A DNA stretch of 64,000 bases from an uncultured Pelagibacteraceae bacterium (GTDB lineage: Bacteria > Pseudomonadota > Alphaproteobacteria > Pelagibacterales > Pelagibacteraceae). The first letter of the stretch is position 1, and every line of letters starts with the position of its first letter. The notes beneath the pieces are model-generated. The model was not told the DNA's origin and ran no database searches. It saw only the letters and a program-made list of their open reading frames with translations. The position numbers were made by a program, and so were the translations under genes. Below, in pieces: positions 26,613 to 36,567 of this stretch. The stretch is from contig CACFGT010000002.1 of the NCBI GenBank assembly GCA_902565935.1, positions 1 through 64,000 on the forward strand, written 5' to 3'.

Positions 26613-27348
26613 AATATTTTTTATACCATTCTAAAGTTAAGAATAAAGCTTGATATTGAGGTTTATTAATAATTTTATTTAAATTACTCGATTTTAGAAT
26701 TTTGTATAGTTTCTTTAGGTTTATTTTATTTGACTTAATTTCTTTATAAATAAATTTATCATTATAAGAAAGTAATTTAAAAATATCTTTATTTAGATCT
26801 TTTACAAAAGTAAAATTTTTTACTTGATTCAAATTAAAATTTTTTTTCTTTTTTTGATAAAGGTGTTTAAAAATAGATGGAAAAATTCGTCTATTATTCA
26901 GATCATAAGGACCAAAAATACTATCAATATTTAATAATCTTAATTTACAATTATTTTCTTTACTCAATATATAAACTTTAAGCATTTCTTTACTCAATGC
27001 ATAAAAATTCTTATTTTTTTTATTTTCAATCATATCTTTTGAAAGAAATAAAAAAAGTTTAATTCTAAGTTTATTTGATATTTTTAAGATTGATAAAGGT
27101 AAATAAAAATTTGCCTCTAAAATTTTTGAAAAATTACTTGAATAAGAATTATCATTATTAGCAGCAAAATTCAAAATTGTATCTATCTTATTTTTTTTAA
27201 CAATTTTTTCTAAATCTTTTTCAAATAAAAATTTTTTATTTTTTTTAAACGTCTTATTAAAATAAAAAATTTTTAATTTATCTTTAAAATCATATGTAAA
27301 ATTTTTAGCAATGAATGAGTTTTTTCCAATTAAAAGAATATTATTCAC
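26599..27348 (-). CDS. NAD(P)-dependent sugar epimerase/reductase (extended SDR family)
   Basis: The N-terminus NNILLIGKNSFIAKNF is a variant Rossmann dinucleotide loop. Downstream are ILNFAANN (the NxAA strand of SDR sugar enzymes), YALSKEMLKVYIL with the Tyr-x3-Lys catalytic pair, and NIDSIFGPYDLNNRRIFPS, typical of NDP-sugar reductases/epimerases. At 249 residues it is short, with a reduced substrate domain. The likely job is 4-keto reduction or epimerisation of the CDP-sugar made by RfbF/RfbG, but the reaction is not shown by sequence. It overlaps the methyltransferase gene by 1 nt. Confidence 0.7.
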   Translation of the reverse strand: MNNILLIGKNSFIAKNFTYDFKDKLKIFYFNKTFKKNKKFLFEKDLEKIVKKNKIDTILNFAANNDNSYSSNFSKILEANFYLPLSILKISNKLRIKLFLFLSKDMIENKKNKNFYALSKEMLKVYILSKENNCKLRLLNIDSIFGPYDLNNRRIFPSIFKHLYQKKKKNFNLNQVKNFTFVKDLNKDIFKLLSYNDKFIYKEIKSNKINLKKLYKILKSSNLNKIINKPQYQALFLTLEWYKKYYGKK

Positions 27349-28607
27349 TAGAAATTATACGAAAATGAGTCAAAGTTATTATTTAAAAAATATTTATAAT
27401 TAAATCTATCAACTATATGAAGCATAGGTAAATGAAAAACTAATTTACCACCATTTAATAAAAATCTTTTTTCTTGGTCAATTACTTCCTTACGAAAAGA
27501 CCAAATCAAAACTAAAAGATATTTAGGTTTCATTTTCCTCATTTTTTGTTTTGAGATAATTTTGATATTGCTTCCTGGCGTATAACGATTGAATTTAAAA
27601 GGATTTGCATCACATATGTATTTAAGTTTTTTTTCATCAATTTTACAATGATTTAAAACTATATTTCCTTTAGTTGAGGCCCCATATCCAATGACATTAT
27701 TTTTATTTTTCTCTAAAAATAAATTCAATATTTTTTTAATATTATCGACTCTTTTATTGAAGTTCACAAAGCTTATATCGTTTATTTGTTCTTCAATTTT
27801 TTTTTGATCATTTATTTTTTTAATTTTTGCTTTATATTTTGAGTTTTTTTTAGCACAAATAATTTCTATACTCCCACCATTAATATCATTCAAGTTAAAG
27901 TCTAAAATTTTTAAACCATTTTTTTTTATAACATTTTCAAATGTGTTTAATGTATAGTATGTTACATGTTCATGACAAATTTGATCATAAGTTAAATTTT
28001 TTAAAAGTGATGGAAAATAAGATAATTCTAAAACCCACCTTCCATTCTTACTTAATAAATTATTGATATCTTTGCAAAAAGAGTTTGGATCTTCTATGTC
28101 GTAAAACATTGCAAAAGATGTAATTAATTCAAATTTAATATTATCATATTTTTTCTCAATTTTTTCTTTTTTAAAATAATCAACAATTAAATTAATTTTT
28201 TTAGAATGATATTTCTTAAATTTTTCAGCTGATGGATCAATTCCATATAAATTTAAATTCTTAAAACTTTGAAAAAAATTCAAAAAAGTCCCATCATTAC
28301 AACCAATATCTAAAATATTACAATTTTTTTTACTCAAATCTTTTTTTAATGATAAATATTTTTTTTTCATATGGTTAATCATTAGTGGACTGAGCGATGT
28401 TCTGTATCCATAATTCAATCCATACATTTGATTTAATTTAGGTAATGTTTTAAATTGAATTAATTCACATTTTTTACATATATATAAATCAAGCGAGTAA
28501 TTTCTTAAGTTACTCATCTTTTTTTTATAAAAATGACTGCTTATTGGTTGTTTACCAATATTAATTATTTTTTTTAGAGATCTAGATTTACAATTTTTAC
28601 AAGACAT
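27348..28607 (-). CDS. NDP-sugar C-methyltransferase (NovU/TylCIII-like, class I SAM)
   Basis: The 419-residue protein has the three-part layout of sugar C-methyltransferases. An N-terminal zinc-binding module has C3, C6, C44 and C47. A central SAM domain has NILDIGCNDGTFLNFF, and the CHEHVTYYT motif carries the putative catalytic His. The C-terminal domain (NVIGYGASTKGNIVLNHC) is the third family module. Such enzymes methylate C3 or C5 of a keto-deoxysugar nucleotide. Next to CDP-glucose 4,6-dehydratase, the product would be a branched CDP-deoxyhexose. The Cys/His motifs are seen; the substrate is inferred. Confidence 0.82.
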   Translation of the reverse strand: MSCKNCKSRSLKKIINIGKQPISSHFYKKKMSNLRNYSLDLYICKKCELIQFKTLPKLNQMYGLNYGYRTSLSPLMINHMKKKYLSLKKDLSKKNCNILDIGCNDGTFLNFFQSFKNLNLYGIDPSAEKFKKYHSKKINLIVDYFKKEKIEKKYDNIKFELITSFAMFYDIEDPNSFCKDINNLLSKNGRWVLELSYFPSLLKNLTYDQICHEHVTYYTLNTFENVIKKNGLKILDFNLNDINGGSIEIICAKKNSKYKAKIKKINDQKKIEEQINDISFVNFNKRVDNIKKILNLFLEKNKNNVIGYGASTKGNIVLNHCKIDEKKLKYICDANPFKFNRYTPGSNIKIISKQKMRKMKPKYLLVLIWSFRKEVIDQEKRFLLNGGKLVFHLPMLHIVDRFNYKYFLNNNFDSFSYNF

Positions 28608-28635
28608 TTATAATCATTAGTAATTATTAATTTTT

Positions 28636-29556
28636 ATGATATCAATAGTTATTCCCTGCTATAACGAAGAAACAATTATTGATGATTTTATTAAAGAACT
28701 TCATCAAAATATATCTAAAATAAGTGAAAGTTTTGAAGTAATTTTTATTGATAATAAAAGTAATGATGAAACAGTCAATAAATTAAAAGAAAAAATAAAT
28801 ATTTTTGAAAATGCAAAAATTATTTGTCTTACGAACTATTTTGGGAAAGAATCAGCTATACTTTCCGGCATAGATAACTCAAAAGGTAACTCTTGCATCA
28901 TAATGGATCCTGATTTAGAGGATCCACCCTCTTTAATCAAAGACATGATTAATGAGTCAAAAAAAGGTTTTAATGTTGTTTATGCAGTTAGAAAAAGTAT
29001 TGAAACTACTTTAATTAAGAAATTTATGAGATCAATTTTTTATTTTTTATATAAAAATCTAGTTGATAAAAATTTTTTGATACCCGCGAATACAGGAGAT
29101 TTTAGGTTGATAGATAAAAAAATAATTGATCAATTAAAAAGTATGAGAGAAAGAACAAGATTTTTAAGAGGTCTTGTTTCTTTTATTGGTGCAAAGCAAA
29201 AATCAATAGAATTTGATAGGCCTTTTAGAAAAAAAGGAAAATCTAAATCTAATATTTTTTTTCTGATAAGATATGGCTTTGATGCATTACTTTCGTCTAC
29301 TGCAGGACCGGCTAATCTTATAACTAAATTTGGAATTTTTTCATTGGCTACGATTTTTATCTTTTTAATTTTTATTTTAATTAATAAATTTTTTTTTAAT
29401 CCCTATGAGGGTTTTTCTTTTACAATTATCTTAATACTTTTTTTATTTTCATTAAATACAATAATGATTGGTATTATTGGAGAATATATTACTCGTATAT
29501 ACAATGAAGTAAAACAAAGACCAAATTACATAATTGAAGAGATTATCGAACGTTAA
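28636..29556 (+). CDS. GT2 polyprenyl-phosphate glycosyltransferase with C-terminal membrane anchor
   Basis: The cytosolic GT2 domain begins SIVIPCYNEETIIDDF and has the UDP/NDP-binding FIDNKSNDET, the DPDLEDPPSLI (DxD-like) and GDFRLIDKKII blocks of the DPM1/GtrB/ArnC group. Two C-terminal membrane helices follow (about residues 230-295). It would load a sugar on undecaprenyl phosphate for use by a GT-C enzyme such as that at 24761-26341. It is the only plus-strand gene in the island and overlaps rfbG tail to tail by 14 nt. Confidence 0.82.
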   Translation: MISIVIPCYNEETIIDDFIKELHQNISKISESFEVIFIDNKSNDETVNKLKEKINIFENAKIICLTNYFGKESAILSGIDNSKGNSCIIMDPDLEDPPSLIKDMINESKKGFNVVYAVRKSIETTLIKKFMRSIFYFLYKNLVDKNFLIPANTGDFRLIDKKIIDQLKSMRERTRFLRGLVSFIGAKQKSIEFDRPFRKKGKSKSNIFFLIRYGFDALLSSTAGPANLITKFGIFSLATIFIFLIFILINKFFFNPYEGFSFTIILILFLFSLNTIMIGIIGEYITRIYNEVKQRPNYIIEEIIER

Positions 29557-30610
29557 AATAATTTTCAATTTGCGAATGGGTAAATTTTTTAATATCTTTT
29601 TTTTCTAGATAATATTTATACCATAAAGCCGTTAAATAAATACTTTTTTCAAAATCATACAATGGAAACCATTTTAGAAATTTTTTAATCTTCTGAGAAT
29701 TTAATAATAATAATCTTGACTCTATAAATTTTATTTTTCGCACTTTGATTTTGTATTTTTTACCAATAACATTTGAAAATTTCTTAGTTAGATTCAAAAC
29801 ATTAATATATTTTTTTTTAAATGGTCCAACGTTATAAGGTCCGCTGTATCTTACTTTATTTTTATAATGAAAAATTGGAATAAGAAGATAGCCGTAACAT
29901 ACATCAAGGACATGTTGCCAAGGCCTGATATGTTTTGGGTTTCTTAAACTGATAACTTTTGTTTTTGAATTTTTAATAATGTCAGGGATTATTCTGTATT
30001 TACTAAAGTCACCACCACCAATTACATTGCCAGCTCTTACGCTACTCAAACCAAAATGTAATTTTTTTTTTGATTTTAGTAAATATGAATTAATTAATTG
30101 TTCGCACATCGCTTTTGAAGAGGAATACACTTCAACACCACCCAGTGTAGAGTTTTCGTTGAAAGCTTTTTTTTTATTTGTATTTAAATAACATTTATCA
30201 CTAGTTGCAATTACAACAGATTTAACTGATTTTTGGATTATGCTGCTTTTAATTAGATTATTTGTACCTAAAACATTTGTTTCTAATGTTTCGAGTGGTT
30301 TTTTTTGACTTTCAATCACTAAACTTTGTGCTGCTAAATGAAAAATAATATGTGGTCTAAAAGTATTAATTTTTTTTGATAAAGTCTTATAGTCAACTAT
30401 ATCATTAAAAAAAGATTCTTTTAGAAACTTTTTTTTAAATATTCTAAAAAAAATAAAATTATCATTTTTGGATAAAGATAAAGAATATCCTTTTACTTTG
30501 GCGCCAAAAAAACTTAAAATCAAAAAAAGCCACATACCCTTAAATCCTGTATGACCTGTGATAAATATTCTTTTATTTTTATAAAAATTTTTTAATTGCT
30601 TTAAACCCAT
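29543..30610 (-). CDS. rfbG: CDP-glucose 4,6-dehydratase
   Basis: RfbG makes CDP-4-keto-6-deoxyglucose from CDP-glucose. The 355-residue extended SDR has FITGHTGFKGMWL (NAD loop), HLAAQSLVIES, ATSDKCYLN, GGVEVYSSSKAMCEQLI (Tyr-x3-Lys) and VRAGNVIGGGDFSKYRIIPD, RPWQHVLDVC. These distinguish it from dTDP-glucose dehydratases. It lies downstream of rfbF with a 10-nt overlap. The ddhC/ddhD genes of 3,6-dideoxyhexose synthesis are not here. Confidence 0.92.
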   Translation of the reverse strand: MGLKQLKNFYKNKRIFITGHTGFKGMWLFLILSFFGAKVKGYSLSLSKNDNFIFFRIFKKKFLKESFFNDIVDYKTLSKKINTFRPHIIFHLAAQSLVIESQKKPLETLETNVLGTNNLIKSSIIQKSVKSVVIATSDKCYLNTNKKKAFNENSTLGGVEVYSSSKAMCEQLINSYLLKSKKKLHFGLSSVRAGNVIGGGDFSKYRIIPDIIKNSKTKVISLRNPKHIRPWQHVLDVCYGYLLIPIFHYKNKVRYSGPYNVGPFKKKYINVLNLTKKFSNVIGKKYKIKVRKIKFIESRLLLLNSQKIKKFLKWFPLYDFEKSIYLTALWYKYYLEKKDIKKFTHSQIENYFNVR

Positions 30611-31371
30611 GGTAGCTTTTTATCTTTAAATTTCTCAAGAAATTTTCTATCTCTTATTGTATCCATACACTTCCAAAATCCAGTATGTTTAAATGCTGCT
30701 AGTTGTTTTTTGTTAGCAATTTTCTCCATTGGTTTAGCTTCCCATCTTGTTTGATCATTTTTTATAAATTTAAAAATTTTATTACTTAATACAAAGAAGC
30801 CGCCATTGATAAAAATTTCTTTTATATCTGGTTTTTCAATAAATTTTTTAACAACATTTCTTTTTTTGAAATACACTACACCAAATCTTTCCTGAGGAAC
30901 TTGTATTTTTACAGCTGTTACAGTTGCTAACTTTTTGTTCATTAAATGAAATTTTGTTAAACTTGCAATATTTATATTAGATAAGCCATCGCCATAAGTC
31001 ATGTGAAAATATTTATCTTCTTCTACATATTTTCTAATTCTCTTTATTCTTCCACCCGTAAGTGATTTTTTTCCAGTATCAACTATTCTAATTGATAAAT
31101 CTCCATTCTTAATAAATGTATTATTTTTTTTATTAATTAAGATGTTTTTTCTAAATTTCTTTTTAAAGTGATTTCTAATTACTTCTCCTTTATAGCCTGT
31201 GCAAATTATAAAATTTGAATATCCAAATCTATGATAAATCTGCATAATATGTTCGATGATAGGTTTGCCGCACACATCGACCATAGGTTTTGGTTTTAAT
31301 TTAGTTAAAGTCCCAAGTCTTGTGCCATATCCACCAGCTAAAATCACTACCTTACAATTATTTTTATTCAT
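30601..31371 (-). CDS. rfbF: Glucose-1-phosphate cytidylyltransferase
   Basis: RfbF makes CDP-glucose from CTP and glucose-1-phosphate. The 256-residue product has the nucleotidyltransferase loop LAGGYGTRLGTLTKLKPKPM, VCGKPIIEHIM, HMTYGDGLSNINI (metal Asp) and FINGGFFVLSNKIF, all matching the CDP-glucose subgroup. It is the first gene of the leftward glycan set and divergent from soxB. Confidence 0.93.
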   Translation of the reverse strand: MNKNNCKVVILAGGYGTRLGTLTKLKPKPMVDVCGKPIIEHIMQIYHRFGYSNFIICTGYKGEVIRNHFKKKFRKNILINKKNNTFIKNGDLSIRIVDTGKKSLTGGRIKRIRKYVEEDKYFHMTYGDGLSNINIASLTKFHLMNKKLATVTAVKIQVPQERFGVVYFKKRNVVKKFIEKPDIKEIFINGGFFVLSNKIFKFIKNDQTRWEAKPMEKIANKKQLAAFKHTGFWKCMDTIRDRKFLEKFKDKKLPWV

Positions 31372-31438
31372 TAAGTTGCTTACTTTTAAAATTCATTATT
31401 TCTTGATATATAAACTATATTGATTTATTCGTTTAAAT

Positions 31439-32692
31439 ATGAAGAAAAAATACTCTATTTTTAGCTTAATTAAAAATTCTTTATCTTACCATGAAAATTG
31501 GGAGAAAGCGTGGAAAGATCCTGAACCAAAAAAAGAATATGAAATTGTAATAATTGGAGGTGGAGGACACGGTCTAGCCACTGCTTATTATTTAGCAAAA
31601 AAACATGATTTAAAAAATATAGCTGTTGTTGAAAAGGGTTGGATCGGTGGAGGTAATACGGGTAGAAACACTACAATAATTAGATCTAATTATTTATGGG
31701 ATGCTAGCGCAGGTCTATATGATCATGCCTTAAAAATTTGGGAAGGACTTTCACAAGAATTAAATTACAATGTAATGTTTAGTCAAAGAGGAGTAATGAA
31801 TCTTGCACACAATCTTCAAGATGTCAGAGATTTAAAAAGAAGAACTCATGCAAATAGATTAAATGGTATTGATGCTGTTTATCTTAATACAGAACAAGTA
31901 AAGAAATTTTGTCCAATAATAAATACATCACCTGATATTCGTTATCCAGTTCTAGGTGGGACTCTTCAAAGAAGAGCTGGTACTGCACGTCACGATGCTG
32001 TTGCATGGGGTTACGCACGAGGAGCTGATGAAATGGGTGTAGATATCATACAAAATTGTGAGGTTAAAGGTATTAAAAGAAATGGTGATAGTATCGAAGG
32101 AATTGAAACTACTAAAGGTTTTATTAAAACTAACAAAATTGGTGTTGTAGCAGCTGGTCATTCAAGTGTAATTGCAAACATGGCAGGTTTAAGATTACCC
32201 TTAGAAAGTAAACCACTTCAAGCTTTAGTTTCAGAACCAGTAAAACCAATTATTGATACTGTTGTTATGTCAAATGCTGTTCACGCTTATGTGAGCCAAT
32301 CAGACAAAGGTGAACTTGTTATTGGTGCTGGTACAGATGATTATGTATCTTATTCACAAAAGGGTAGTCATGACATAGTAGAAGGTACTTTAAATGCTAT
32401 ATTAGAATTATACCCAATATTTAGTAGAATGAGAATGTTAAGACAATGGGGTGGAATTGTTGATATATGTCCTGATGCAAGTCCAATAATAAGTAAAACC
32501 TCTATTAAAGGTTTATATTTTAATTGCGGCTGGGGCACTGGAGGTTTTAAGGCAACACCTGGTTCAGGAGATTTATTTGCACATACAATTGCAAATGATG
32601 AGCCACACAAACTAAACGCTGCATTTAATCTAAATAGATTTGTTAGCGGTGATCTTGTGGATGAACATGGTGCAGCAGCAGTAGCACACTAA
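31439..32692 (+). CDS. soxB: Heterotetrameric sarcosine oxidase, beta subunit
   Basis: The beta subunit oxidises the N-methyl group of sarcosine with FAD and a covalent FMN. The 417-residue product has the ADP-binding loop [35 protein letters not shown], and [17 protein letters not shown], where H185 fits the His that bonds [19 protein letters not shown] lies near the C-terminus. The soxB-D-A-G order with 1-8 nt overlaps or gaps is that of the four-subunit enzyme. It could also oxidise related N-methyl amines. Confidence 0.94.
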   Translation: MKKKYSIFSLIKNSLSYHENWEKAWKDPEPKKEYEIVIIGGGGHGLATAYYLAKKHDLKNIAVVEKGWIGGGNTGRNTTIIRSNYLWDASAGLYDHALKIWEGLSQELNYNVMFSQRGVMNLAHNLQDVRDLKRRTHANRLNGIDAVYLNTEQVKKFCPIINTSPDIRYPVLGGTLQRRAGTARHDAVAWGYARGADEMGVDIIQNCEVKGIKRNGDSIEGIETTKGFIKTNKIGVVAAGHSSVIANMAGLRLPLESKPLQALVSEPVKPIIDTVVMSNAVHAYVSQSDKGELVIGAGTDDYVSYSQKGSHDIVEGTLNAILELYPIFSRMRMLRQWGGIVDICPDASPIISKTSIKGLYFNCGWGTGGFKATPGSGDLFAHTIANDEPHKLNAAFNLNRFVSGDLVDEHGAAAVAH

Positions 32693-32967
32693 TGTTCGTT
32701 ATTAATTGTCCTTACTGTGGTGAGAGAGAACAAAGTGAGTTTAAAGCAGGTGGTGAAGCTCACATAGTAAGACCAAAACAACCAACTGAATTAAGCGATG
32801 ATCAATGGGCAGAATATCTATTTATGAGAAAAAATATAAAAGGTATTCAATTTGAGAGGTGGGTACATACTCATGGATGTAGAAAATGGTTTAATGTAGT
32901 TAGAGATACATCTAATGATGTAATTACGGCAGTTTATAAAATGGGTGAAAAACCTCCAACTAAATAA
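32692..32967 (+). CDS. soxD: Sarcosine oxidase, delta subunit
   Basis: This is the small zinc subunit of heterotetrameric sarcosine oxidase. The 91-residue product has all four expected zinc ligands, C6 and C9 (NCPYCGERE) and H59 and C63 (VHTHGCRKWF), spaced as in the known enzymes. Its start overlaps the soxB stop by 1 nt, and soxA begins 3 nt after it. Confidence 0.93.
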   Translation: MFVINCPYCGEREQSEFKAGGEAHIVRPKQPTELSDDQWAEYLFMRKNIKGIQFERWVHTHGCRKWFNVVRDTSNDVITAVYKMGEKPPTK

Positions 32968-32970
32968 ATA

Positions 32971-35900
32971 ATGAAAAAAAAATTAAGAGTAAAGACAAGC
33001 AAGTTTATTGATGAAACATATAAGATTTCATTTAGATTTAATGGAAAAACTTACTATGGATATAAGGGAGACACTTTAGCTTCTGCGCTTTTAGCAAACG
33101 ATGTTCATTTAGTAGGAAGAAGTTTTAAATATCATAGGCCTCGAGGAATAATGACAGCCGGATCAGAAGAACCAAATGCAATTGTTCAATTACATAAAAA
33201 TACTTCAAGAACAGAACCAAATGTAAGAGCTACTGAAATAGAAATCTATGAAGGACTAGAGGCCTCAAGTCAAAATTGTTGGCCAAGTGTAAATTTTGAT
33301 ATTGGTGGTATAAACAATTTTTTAAGTCCATTATTGCCTGCAGGTTTTTATTATAAAACTTTTATGTGGCCAGCTAGCTTTTGGGAAAAATATGAATATT
33401 TTATTAGAAAGTCTGCTGGATTAGGTAAATCTCCAACGGAACCTGATCCTGATATTTATGAGCATAAATATATTCATTGCGATGTATTAGTTGTTGGAGC
33501 AGGTATTTCTGGAATTATGGCTGCAAAAACTGCTGCCAAAAATGGGTTTAAAACTCTTCTAGTTGATGAAAAACCCTATTTAGGAGGTTCGACAATTTAT
33601 CAAAATTCTGAACAATTTAAGATCAATAATCAAATCTCAAGTTCATGGTTGGAAAAAGAAATTAATGAAATAAAAAAAATTAAAAATTTAGAAATTAAAA
33701 TAAGAACAAGTGTAGCTGCATATCATGGCTATAACTTTCTATTGGCAAGAGAAAATCTAACTGACCACATACCTTTAGAACAAAGAAACAATAAAACTCG
33801 TCACAGATTACTCAAAATAAGAGCTAAAAAAGTAATAACTGCAACTGGATCTTTAGAAAGACCACTCATTTTTGATAATAATGATCGTCCTGGTATTCTA
33901 CTGTCTTCAGCTATTGAAAGATATGCAAATTTATATGGTGTTGCATGTGGAGAAAAAAACGTTCTCTTTACAAATAATGATAGTGCATATGAAACAGCCA
34001 TTAGTTTATATCAAAAAGGAATTAATATAGAGGCTATTATTGATAATAGAGAAGAAACTGACTCAAAATTAATTAAAGAGACTGAAAAAAATAATATCAA
34101 AGTCTACAAGGGATATACAGTAGTGGATACCTATGGATACAAAAGGATTAATAAAGTTTCAATAATGCAACTATCTAAAGATGGTCAAAAAACGATAGGT
34201 TCAAAAATATCTATTTCATGTGATTGTCTTGGTATTTCTGGTGGATGGACACCAGCTGTACATCTTTTTACACAATCTGGTGGAAAATTAAAATTCAGAA
34301 ATGAAGATCATGTTTTTATACCAAATATATATTCATCAGATCAAATTAGTATAGGTTCATGTAATGGAGATTTTACTTTAGATGAGATATCATCAACTGT
34401 TCCTAAAACTCTAAAAGAATTTTTAAATTTAAAAAAAATAGATTATGAAGATTTAGAAATTAAATCTTCTTTTAATAAATCAAAGAGAAATATTTGGTTA
34501 CTTCCATCTGACAAAATTATTGGAAAAACAAAACCTTTTGTAGATTATCAAAATGATGCAACAGCCAAAGATATTAAATTAGCTTTAAGAGAAGGTTTCA
34601 GATCAATCGAACATGTAAAAAGATACACAACAACAGGTATGGGAACTGATCAAGGTAAACTTGGTAATATGCATGCATTAGGAATTATTTCTGAAACTGC
34701 TGGATCTAAAATGGGTGAACTTGGTACTACAACTTTTAGACCACCCTACACTCCTCTTACTTTTGGAACAATAGTTGGTAGAAATGTTGGTGAGTATTTT
34801 GATGTATTCAGAAAAACACCAATTCATGGGTGGCACGTTGAAAATAAAGCTGAATTCGAAAACGTCGGTCAATGGAAGAGAGCTTGGTATTATCCAAAAA
34901 ATGGTGAAAATATGCACGATGCGGTTCAGAGAGAAAGTAAAGCGGCTAGAGACAGTGCAGGTATTTTAGATGCATCTACATTAGGTAAAATTGATATTCA
35001 AGGCACTGATGCCTCTGAATTTTTAAACAGAGTTTATACAAATGCTTGGTCAAAACTAGCAATTGGAAAATGTCGATACGGGTTAATGCTAAATGAAGAT
35101 GGTATGGTTTATGATGATGGTGTTACAACAAGATTAGATGAAAACCATTATATTATGACCACTACTACCGGTGGAGCTGCAACGGTTTTAGGAAAACTAG
35201 AGGATTATTTACAAACTGAATGGCCTGAATTAGATGTTTATTTAACGTCTGTAACTGACCATTATGCAACAGTAAGTGTTTGTGGACCTAATAGTAAGAA
35301 AATTGTATCTCAAGTAATTCCTGATCTTGATTTTTCTGATGAGAATTTTCCACATATGTCTTTTAAGAATGCGAAAATTGGTAGCATTAAATGCAGAGTA
35401 ATGAGGATTAGTTTTACAGGTGAACATAGCTATGAAATAAACATTCAAGCTAATTTTGGTAAATCAGTATGGGAAAAATGTATGGAAGCAGGAAAAGAGT
35501 TTAATATCACACCATATGGTACTGAGACAATGCATTTATTAAGAGCTGAAAAAGGATTTATCATTGTTGGTCAAGATACTGATGCAACTATGACTCCTAT
35601 AGATTTACAAATGGATTGGATAGTTAGTAAAAAGAAATATGATTTTATAGGAAAAAGATCTTTATATAGATCTGATACAATAAGAGAAGACAGAAAACAA
35701 TTGGTTGGTCTACTTACAGAAAATCCAGACGAAGTTTTAGAAGAAGGTGCACAGATAGTAGCTGATATCAAAAAATCCCCAGTTGAAATGTTAGGACATG
35801 TAACTTCAAGTTATTATAGTCCAAATTTGAAAAAATCTATAGCTCTTGGGGTTGTAAGAGGAGGAAAAAATATGATGGGTCAAAAATTAATTATTCCTAT

Positions 35901-35976
35901 GGAAAATAAACAAATTAATGTAACCGTTGCAGACCCAGTTTTTTTTGACAAAGAGAATAAAAGATTAAATGCTTAA
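32971..35976 (+). CDS. soxA: Sarcosine oxidase, alpha subunit
   Basis: The alpha subunit binds NAD and tetrahydrofolate and captures the formaldehyde equivalent as methylene-THF. The 1001-residue protein starts with a ferredoxin-like/FAD-interface segment (GDTLASALLAN, GRSFKYHRPRGIMTAGSEEP). A dinucleotide-binding domain (DVLVVGAGISGIMAAKTAA, near residue 170) follows. A C-terminal GcvT-like folate domain starts near residue 640 (AARDSAGILDASTLGKIDI). The methylene-THF it makes is the currency used by GlyA at 11.7-13.0 kb. Confidence 0.95.
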   Translation: MKKKLRVKTSKFIDETYKISFRFNGKTYYGYKGDTLASALLANDVHLVGRSFKYHRPRGIMTAGSEEPNAIVQLHKNTSRTEPNVRATEIEIYEGLEASSQNCWPSVNFDIGGINNFLSPLLPAGFYYKTFMWPASFWEKYEYFIRKSAGLGKSPTEPDPDIYEHKYIHCDVLVVGAGISGIMAAKTAAKNGFKTLLVDEKPYLGGSTIYQNSEQFKINNQISSSWLEKEINEIKKIKNLEIKIRTSVAAYHGYNFLLARENLTDHIPLEQRNNKTRHRLLKIRAKKVITATGSLERPLIFDNNDRPGILLSSAIERYANLYGVACGEKNVLFTNNDSAYETAISLYQKGINIEAIIDNREETDSKLIKETEKNNIKVYKGYTVVDTYGYKRINKVSIMQLSKDGQKTIGSKISISCDCLGISGGWTPAVHLFTQSGGKLKFRNEDHVFIPNIYSSDQISIGSCNGDFTLDEISSTVPKTLKEFLNLKKIDYEDLEIKSSFNKSKRNIWLLPSDKIIGKTKPFVDYQNDATAKDIKLALREGFRSIEHVKRYTTTGMGTDQGKLGNMHALGIISETAGSKMGELGTTTFRPPYTPLTFGTIVGRNVGEYFDVFRKTPIHGWHVENKAEFENVGQWKRAWYYPKNGENMHDAVQRESKAARDSAGILDASTLGKIDIQGTDASEFLNRVYTNAWSKLAIGKCRYGLMLNEDGMVYDDGVTTRLDENHYIMTTTTGGAATVLGKLEDYLQTEWPELDVYLTSVTDHYATVSVCGPNSKKIVSQVIPDLDFSDENFPHMSFKNAKIGSIKCRVMRISFTGEHSYEINIQANFGKSVWEKCMEAGKEFNITPYGTETMHLLRAEKGFIIVGQDTDATMTPIDLQMDWIVSKKKYDFIGKRSLYRSDTIREDRKQLVGLLTENPDEVLEEGAQIVADIKKSPVEMLGHVTSSYYSPNLKKSIALGVVRGGKNMMGQKLIIPMENKQINVTVADPVFFDKENKRLNA

Positions 35977-36532
35977 TTACTCAAATACAATAACTGATGA
36001 AAAATCTTATTCAGGTTTACAAATGAAAGAAATTAAACCTGTTATGAAATTAATTATTAGAGGTAAAAAAAGAGAATTTTTATCTGCAATTGGTAAATCA
36101 TTAAATTTATTACTACCTACAGAAGCTAATACATCATCAAGAAGTGAAAAATTAACTGCTCTTTGGCTTAGTCCAGATGAATGGATGATTTACTCTAATG
36201 AAACATTAAACTCTGAAAGTAATGACTATGAAACTGAAAATTTATTAAGTAAGAATATTTCTAAAACAAATTTAGGAGCTGTGACAGATGTTACTGATCA
36301 ATTTGTTCTTATAAATATTAAAGGTGACAAAATCTTTGACTTATTCGAGACCGGATCTCCTTTTAATTTTAATGATTTTAGAGACAAAAAAGGCTCTGTT
36401 GCTCAAACGATTCTCGCTAAAATTGATGTTATTATTCATAATCAAAATCAAAATGAAGTAAATCTTTTTGTAAGACGTTCCTTTTCACAACATTTGTTTT
36501 CGTGGATAAATGATAGTGCGTCAAGATTATAG
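35969..36532 (+). CDS. soxG: Sarcosine oxidase, gamma subunit
   Basis: The 187-residue product is the GcvT-like small subunit of sarcosine oxidase. Recognisable pieces are [29 protein letters not shown] and the C-terminal [17 protein letters not shown]. It overlaps soxA by 8 nt and ends the soxBDAG operon. This subunit is the least conserved of the four; the context makes the call firm. Confidence 0.9.
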   Translation: MLNYSNTITDEKSYSGLQMKEIKPVMKLIIRGKKREFLSAIGKSLNLLLPTEANTSSRSEKLTALWLSPDEWMIYSNETLNSESNDYETENLLSKNISKTNLGAVTDVTDQFVLINIKGDKIFDLFETGSPFNFNDFRDKKGSVAQTILAKIDVIIHNQNQNEVNLFVRRSFSQHLFSWINDSASRL

Positions 36533-36567
36533 TTTCATTTATTTTTTCAAATAAGTTACTAAATAGA

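Noticed and set aside
26880-27340. A/T homopolymer runs in the island as possible phase-variation tracts
   Set aside because: Runs of this size are common throughout this AT-rich window, including in ribosomal genes, and no frame is broken at them.
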